Below, piece by piece: positions 57,501 to 64,000 of a stretch of DNA of 64,000 nt. Source of the stretch: Ailanthus altissimus. Lineage: Eukaryota > Streptophyta > Magnoliopsida > Sapindales > Simaroubaceae. Each line of letters opens with the position of its first letter. Positions within the stretch are counted from its first letter, which is position 1. Made by a program: the position numbers and the translations under genes. Below the pieces are notes generated by a model. That model made no database searches, had not been told where the DNA came from, and saw nothing but the letters and a program-made list of their open reading frames with translations. The DNA lies in NCBI GenBank assembly GCA_946807835.1, contig OX327706.1, forward strand, positions 20,511,001 to 20,575,000. The letters run 5' to 3'.

Positions 57501-60500
57501 ATGGCCTCGGCTATCCCCGAGCGAGTCGAACTAGCCAAACTCTGCAGCTCGCGAAACTGGTCCAAGGCAATTCGAGTCCTCAACTCGCTCCTCGCTCAGT
57601 CATGTGAAATCCAGGACATCTGGTCCGTACATTTATTTCAATTGGATATAATTTCAATTTCAAATTATAGCCATATTTGATCTCCAATTTACGTACCTTA
57701 TTGGAATTTTTGCGTGATATGAGAAGTGTGGATTATTGTTTGGTTGCAGCAATAGAGCGTTTTGTTATAGTCAATTGGAGCTACACAAGCACGTGATTAA
57801 GGACTGTGACAAGGCGCTTGGGCTTGATCCTACGCTTCTTCAAGCTTACATTCTCAAAGGTCTCTCTCTATCTATTGTTTTTTTATTTTTTTTCTTGTGT
57901 TGTTTGACTTGTAATTATGTAGTTTTGGTTACTGTTTTAGATAATAGAACTTTACTTGTAGAGGTAACTTGACTAGTAAATATGTACTTAATTCTGCAAC
58001 AAACTGTTTGGCTTGTGCTAGAAGCCATTATTCAGTTTGTCGAACTTGAATTTCTCATACCTGATGGAATCCTTTTATTTAGTTGCTGTCTTTAATCCAT
58101 TTTATATTTGAACGAACAGTTGTGCTGTTGATGCACTTGGATTAGAATTTGTCATTGCTTGACATCCGCTCAAGGCTCAAGCAGTTCTAGCTAGTTTTGA
58201 AGTTCATTGTTCCCTCACTTTTGCAAATGCATGCATGTTATTAATGATTTTCTTAAAAAATTTAGTTGTTTTAATTTTTTAAGCAAGGTGCCATGGAGTG
58301 TTGTAGTCTAAGAGTCTTCTTATATAAATGAGAAAATAAAAAAATTGCAATGACATGATAGCTCTGCTTGCCTAACAAAGTTTTCATAAATATCTTATAT
58401 AGATGTGATGTGTCCAAATAATAGCAGTTGTGCAGAGATAATTAGGTATTTTTTATGTGTATTCTTGCTTGTACACTTGATGCTTTCCAATAGACTAACA
58501 AATAATATAATCTCAAGTTAGAGCTTTGTTACTATCTTGTAAACTTAGTCTATCGTTTTCTGTCACCTAGGTCGTTCATTTTCTGCTTTGGGAAGGAAAG
58601 AGGAAGCTCTTTCAGTTTGGGAGAAGGGGTATGAACATGCTTTGCTTCAGTCTGCAGATCTGAAGCAATTGCTAGAACTCGAAGAGCTTCTGACAGCTGC
58701 AAAACAGGACAGAAGTATTGCTTGTGGAAACCATGTGACTGATTCGAGGTCATCTTCCACTGTATCTGAATCAGGACAATACGTCAATGATAAAACAAGT
58801 GAGTGGAGGGATGCATCCGAGACCTGCAGCAAATCAAACTATAATTTTGAATTATGCAATGGAAAAAGTGATAAAGACAGGCGGGGGTCTTCTATGCCAG
58901 TATCTGAATCAGGATTTAATGTCAATGGCAAATCAAGTGAGGCTTCTGAGAATCACAGTAATTTACGTGATGAATCTAAAATAAGCAGTGAATCAAGGGA
59001 TGCTCCTGAGATTGACAAAATGTCTGGTGATAATTTCAATACATGCAGTGGCTTCAGCAATAAAGCCACAGTAAATGGAAAGCATGATAATCAAATGAAT
59101 GGAACTTATGATATACAAGATAAAGTGAGTTTTGCCTCTGAATCATTTGAAGACTCAAGTTCTACATCTGAATCTTTCCGTAAATTGTCAATAAGTAGCA
59201 GCAACTCTAGTGATAGTACTGAAATTCGCAGCAAGTTGGGTATTAAATTTGATGTGCATAGAGAATCGAGTGATGAAACCAAGAGAAACAAAAAGTTCTG
59301 TGTTACTAAGATTTCAAAAACCAAGTCTATTAGCGTCGATTTTCGACTATCCAGGGGTATAGCGCAGGTGTGTTTTAATATTTGGTTATGTGGTCGGGGA
59401 CAAGTATCTTCTTTATTTTATTGTTAATGTTTTCATCCATGTATTCTATTTTATATTACATTCTTGTTTCTTTTGCAGGTTAATGAAGGAAAATACGCTG
59501 ATGCCATGTCAATATTTGACCAGGTGAAACATTGGATCTCATGAATCATCTTAATGGTTTTCTTTACTGTGGAAATTTGTCTTTCTGGTCCAAAAATTTG
59601 TTCATATATCCATGTTGTTGGGAGGCAATGGGGTGGGGAAGGATAGGGCTGATAATCAGCGTCCTTTTCTGTTATCAAGTTTTATAAACATGTGCTCCTT
59701 TAAATATTGCTCAAACAGATACTTAAAGAGGACCCTATGTATCCCGAGGCACTAATAGGAAGAGGGACAGCATATGCGTTTCAACGAGAACTTGTATCTG
59801 CTATTGCTGATTTTACAAAGGTACTTGATTTATCTTATTGAACTTGCACAAAATGTACTGGCTTCTTCATCTGAGTGGCTTGTATCATTAATGTTTCAGG
59901 CTATTGAAGCAAACCCATCAGCTGGTGAGGCCTGGAAACGGAGAGGACAGGCTCGAGCCGCCTTAGGGGAATCTGTTGAGGTGAGAAGATATACCCTGTT
60001 TATTGAATTTTGGTGTCTTTCTAACTCAAAGCAAATTTCGTTGTCTTCTTCTTTGCCAAATGTCTGCTGCTCTTTGTTTTCAGGATTATAATGTGGTAAA
60101 TAAAGTTACTAAGGTTTACCATATGATAATTTGCTTGTGCAAATGTGTTATTACATTTCACTTTCACTACATGTTGTTTCTGTTCTTAGGAAAAGGTGCA
60201 TCACCAAACTTGTAAAGAGATGCTCAACATCTGTTATGGGCTCATTATTTGTGAAACTATTAGTTAACTGTTCCAATACTTGTTATTATACAAGGGTTCC
60301 AAAATTTTCATTTGTTTTTAGTGCTTGTCATAATTGTATAGCGCATGCCACTTTTGCCTCTTAAAACCAGGCCATTCAAGACTTGACCAAGGCATTGGAG
60401 TTTGAGCCAGATTCAGCAGATATATTGCATGAAAGGGGTAACTCTTGAACCCATTTCTTTCTATTACATTGTGTTTAGCCAACTTTCTGATTTTGGTATT

Positions 60501-63500
60501 ACTAAATTTACACTCTTCTCTTCCATTCTTTATCATGTATTCTCTGTTTAACTAAATTTCATGAATGATTATTTTTTTTGAAATTTTTTTTTATTGGCAA
60601 CATATGCTGCTGAAGAATTGGAGTTTTCCTTTTTTTAAGAAAATAGAATTGTAGTTTTCTTAACATCAATGGTATACGTTTTATTGTTTGTTGAAAAAAA
60701 AAATAAAAGATAGACATTTTATTGACTATAGTAGCACTTTAATGCACGGGTATGATAGAAAAGAAATAAATAATTTAGATGAATAATCAGAGAACTAGAT
60801 CGGCATAAAAACATAGCAAGATTATCAAGTACTTAATCCCCAAGGAGAAGGGGAAGGATATACACCCCTAAGCAATCTCTTAAATAAGATAAGTGGTTTT
60901 CCCTGATATAAGATAACCTCGACCTTTTATGTAAGTTTGATGTAAAGGCCTAAATGGCTATAAAGAATCTAATCATAAGGGCTCGAATAATCTTCACAAG
61001 AAAGTAAACTTATTGACCCATAAAACAAACTGGAGCTAAAAAAATATTTAATGGCTAAAACGTGCCAGGGTTATTGCCCTCACATGCTAGGCAATGAATT
61101 AATTCCATTAACTTTTAAAGTATAATAAACTCCTATAACATGAAGTATTTGAAAAAATTTCTCTTTGTTTGTTTTCCTTCACCTTTTATATCTAATCTTA
61201 AGCAGGACATAAAAAGAGGGTACATTGGTTCTGCAACTATTGATCTTAAGTATTTCTGCACCACAGAAATGTAATTGATTAATTGATTGTAATTATTGCA
61301 GGAATTGTTAATTTCAAGTTCAAAGATTTTAATGCTGCTGTGCAAGACCTCTCAGCATGTGTGATACTTGATAAGGAGAACAAGTCTGCATATACATACT
61401 TGGTGTGTACTCAGCATCTGACCTTTTTTTCCCATTCCCTCCCCCTCCCCCCCTCCCCCCCTCTAAAAAGTACACTCTAACCCTCTTCTAACACCCCAAG
61501 AGATCTTACAAATTGAACTAACTAGTTCCCACAACTCAACATCTTACATTGCCATATCTAAAATCTGATTGGTTCATGCTCTTAAAACTCTAACTGGGTG
61601 AGCTGACTTCCGTAGGGTTTAGCATTATCTTCAGTTGGTGAATACAAAAAGGCTGAGGAGGCACATTTGAAAGCAATCCAGCTTGATCTAAATTTCCTCG
61701 AGGCTTGGGCTCATCTTAGCCAGGTAAGATTGAAGCAGCAGCTCAGATCTTTATAAGTATTATCTACATTGGCATGGAATGTCACCCTTGATTGACAGGG
61801 AAAGGAGACATATCCTTTATTAGCTACCTGGCAGGATTTGTATAGGCATTCTTTGTGCAACTTCCAAATTTGATCAGCACTGCATTTTTCTGAATACGCG
61901 CCATCTGCTTATTCAAAACTCCAACTTATATTTGTTTATCAGAAATATGCATGCTGTTTGTCCAATGTAATTAGTTTTCTGTGTCAAGTAGCTTCATCAA
62001 GTATTGTTGTTGTGTATTTGTGGTTTTCTTGACAGTTCTACCAAGATCTTGCAAATTCAGCAAAAGCTTTGGAATGCCTTCAACAAGTCCTAAATATTGA
62101 CAACAGGTACATGTTGTCTTTGTACCATGTCGCGACATATTAGCATTGATATTCTGGTGCCTGACTCTCATTCTGAGTCTCACTTGTGATTCTGCCCCAT
62201 GATTTATACTTGACAGTTTGAATACTTTTCTAATAGGTTCTCAAAAGCATATCATTTGCGTGGGCTACTGCTTCATGGGATGGGACAACACAAGTAAATT
62301 CTATCAACTTTTATTTTCTGGGAATGTTTTGTTTTTTATCTTTGTGCTTATTCACTCATTGTTGATCCCTGTCCATTGCACCTTCTGCTTTATGCAATAG
62401 TTGAACAAGGCCAAATGTTGTGACAGATCTAGCAACATGGTTAGAGATGGATATTTGAAATGGCATCAAGGGAAAAACCCACTGGTCCAAACCCAATGAG
62501 AATGTTGCATAAACTGTTTATGAGGGTTAGAATGAAATAAAGTTCTAATACCAGGCTGAAATTAGGAAGAAGGATAATAGCAATGTTGTCTCATCCCAAG
62601 TACCTTTTGTCAGTCGAATTGTGTTCTGCCTTACAGCTTTCAAGTTAAAAAATTAGTGCACAATTTCTTGTCTATTCTCTAAGAACTGTATTTTTCTTTT
62701 TTTCTTTATCCTGCCTTGTAGCTCAATGGTATTGTTTCTTCAATTGTATTTTTTTCTTTCCTCATTTCTTCCAGCCTTTTTGTTTTTCATTCTTCTTGAT
62801 CAAATATTGGTGTTACCTGACTATCTTGGTTGTCTCGATAATAGTCCCTAGTTTACAACTCGGTGAACATAGAAAAGTCGAGGGATTTCTGGATATAAAA
62901 CTAATAATAAAAAGATTGGTGGTACCTTTATGATGACTGTCAATTGCTGGCTTTTTGTTTAATTGTTGTCATATGAATTTGGTGGCTTAAGGTATAGAAC
63001 TTATGTGTAGAACCAAGCTTATTACAGTAATGCTTGGAATAGAGTTTGACGAACAAAGTATACAAGCTATTTTTATTAATTATTACTGTTCTCTCGGCTG
63101 TAATCATGCATTGGGTGATTGCATCACAAAATTAAAAGCATAATTGCTAAATTTTGTAACAACAGTATGTATATAGACTATATTAGTCCCAACCCTGTAA
63201 GGGCTTAGATTCCTGATGAAAAAAATAATGCTAGACCAATCTTTTGATAACACATAATGACCTAGTAGCATAACCGAACTTTGAGTAAGATCCATTAGTC
63301 TAACTACAGCCAATAAGCAGAGAATGTTGGAGTTATGATAATTCCTCTGGTGCATTAAACTATCAGAAATTGTAACATAATTAAACCAACAGCTCAGAAA
63401 CTAGAAGAAACATAGAAGGAGCCTCAACAGCAACTGTAAAAGATTACTCTGAAATCTCAAGTTTACCCCTCATTTCTCAATCCTTTCCAAACTGAGGTTT

Positions 63501-64000
63501 AGACATTAGATCTAACCTTGGCATCTCTTTTGTAAATCTTTGCAGATTGCTGCAAGTATCCTTCATCACTCTTAGCTTTTGGTTGATTTTAGTTGCATCT
63601 CAACATATTCAATTCTGCATCTTGACATTGATTGTTCAAACTTTTATGAATGAAGAATAGGCAGTCTTCCAGCTTCTGAACTCTCCTTTTCTGGAACACT
63701 TAAATGGCAGTGTCTGTTGATGTCAAACCTAAACTTACATATTAATGATCCGTTCTGCATCCAAACAAATATATTCTACCTTTTTTCCTTGTTCAAAATT
63801 TCACTACTGAACCCTCTGAATGCTCAATTGGAAGCAGTAATCTCTTCTTTGTTATTACTGTAGGTGCTCTATGGACCAATGTTAAGTTTTGACTCTCTTA
63901 TGTTAAACAATGAATTTGTTCAAAGTTGTTTCCACATCGGTAATCTATTGGCATTGCTTGTTAACTAACTAAATTGATTGTTGCAGGAAGGCTATTAAAG
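57501..64000 (+). CDS. SRFR1: SRFR1-like TPR protein, first twelve exons (gene continues)
   Basis: In Arabidopsis SRFR1 (suppressor of rps4-RLD) holds back effector-triggered immunity, binding EDS1 and TIR-type resistance proteins. Start ATG 57501 (MASAIPERVELAKLCSSRNW). Exons: 57501-57622, 57750-57859, 58571-59367, 59479-59523, 59719-59820, 59900-59980, 60371-60437, 61302-61402, 61616-61723, 62036-62106, 62237-62293 and 63987-64000 onward. All junctions are GT-AG and the frame is continuous for 558 codons. Two N-terminal TPRs (NRAFCYSQLELHKHVIKDCD, KGRSFSALGRKEEALSVWEK) precede a long Ser-rich, disordered stretch in exon 3. Then comes a run of TPRs with motifs GKYADAMSIFDQILKEDP, AIADFTKAIEANP, AIQDLTKALEFEP, AAVQDLSACVILD, KKAEEAHLKAIQLD and AKALECLQQVLNID. 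About half of a protein of roughly 1050 residues is visible. Intron 11 is 1693 bp. No defect was seen. Confidence 0.94.
61424..61465. repeat. Pyrimidine-only tract in SRFR1 intron 8
   Basis: A run of T then C-rich blocks (CCCTCCCCCCC type), just after the exon 8 donor. Strand-asymmetric low-complexity sequence, likely variable in length between individuals. The intron is otherwise ordinary. Confidence 0.8.

Noticed and set aside
62218..62400. 60-codon frame around SRFR1 exon 11
   Set aside because: Uses the wrong frame across exon 11 and reads into intron 11.

Overview
The window is nuclear DNA of a flowering plant, most likely a woody eudicot. The genes have GT-AG introns and plant-specific protein families (SBT1-type subtilase, group 6 LEA, clade D PP2C, KAI2, SRFR1). 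They sit in very AT-rich intergenic DNA full of LTR retrotransposons, a Mutator-like element, SINEs and hairpin MITEs. I cannot fix the species from sequence alone; Citrus or a relative is a guess.

Left third (1-18.6 kb): AT-rich intergenic DNA; a young, internally deleted Ty3/gypsy chromovirus (2160-5751) with two 532-bp LTRs; about 8 kb of gene-poor sequence with an AT-rich tandem array, a hairpin MITE and a SINE; then an intact intronless subtilase close to Arabidopsis SBT1.7/ARA12 (14011-16308). A small group 6 (PvLEA18-type) LEA gene follows (17881-18168) and carries an in-frame TAA at codon 49.

Middle (18.6-41.8 kb): a complete but decayed Mutator-like element (18639-23366) with long terminal inverted repeats and a 9-bp target duplication. 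It holds a broken transposase facing a broken, spliced DUF1985-type gene. Next is an old Ty1/copia element on the minus strand (23749-30979, target duplication TTAAA) into which another retrotransposon inserted, leaving a 1456-bp solo LTR (28312-29767, target duplication GATAG). More LTR-like debris follows. An intronless gene at 33629-34798 encodes a plant-specific protein resembling membrane-associated kinase regulators. Further LTR and MITE sequence lies after it.

Right third (41.9-64 kb): a four-exon clade D PP2C (41888-45070); a tandem segmental duplication of about 1.75 kb (45.7-50.9 kb) whose left copy took a SINE and whose right copy took about 1.9 kb of repeat DNA; the two-exon karrikin-receptor-like hydrolase KAI2 (53297-54779); and the first twelve exons of SRFR1, a TPR protein, running off the right edge (57501-64000). 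KAI2 and SRFR1 are also adjacent loci in Arabidopsis (At4g37470 and At4g37460), so this pair looks like conserved microsynteny.

The host genes read as independent plant genes for cell-wall proteolysis, desiccation response, phosphatase signalling, karrikin/KAI2-ligand perception and immune restraint. I see no operon-like or defence-island system. The most noteworthy items are the LEA nonsense allele, the two-gene Mutator-like element and its exclusively G:C-to-A:T nonsense changes, the nested copia element, the dated segmental duplication and the KAI2-SRFR1 neighbourhood.
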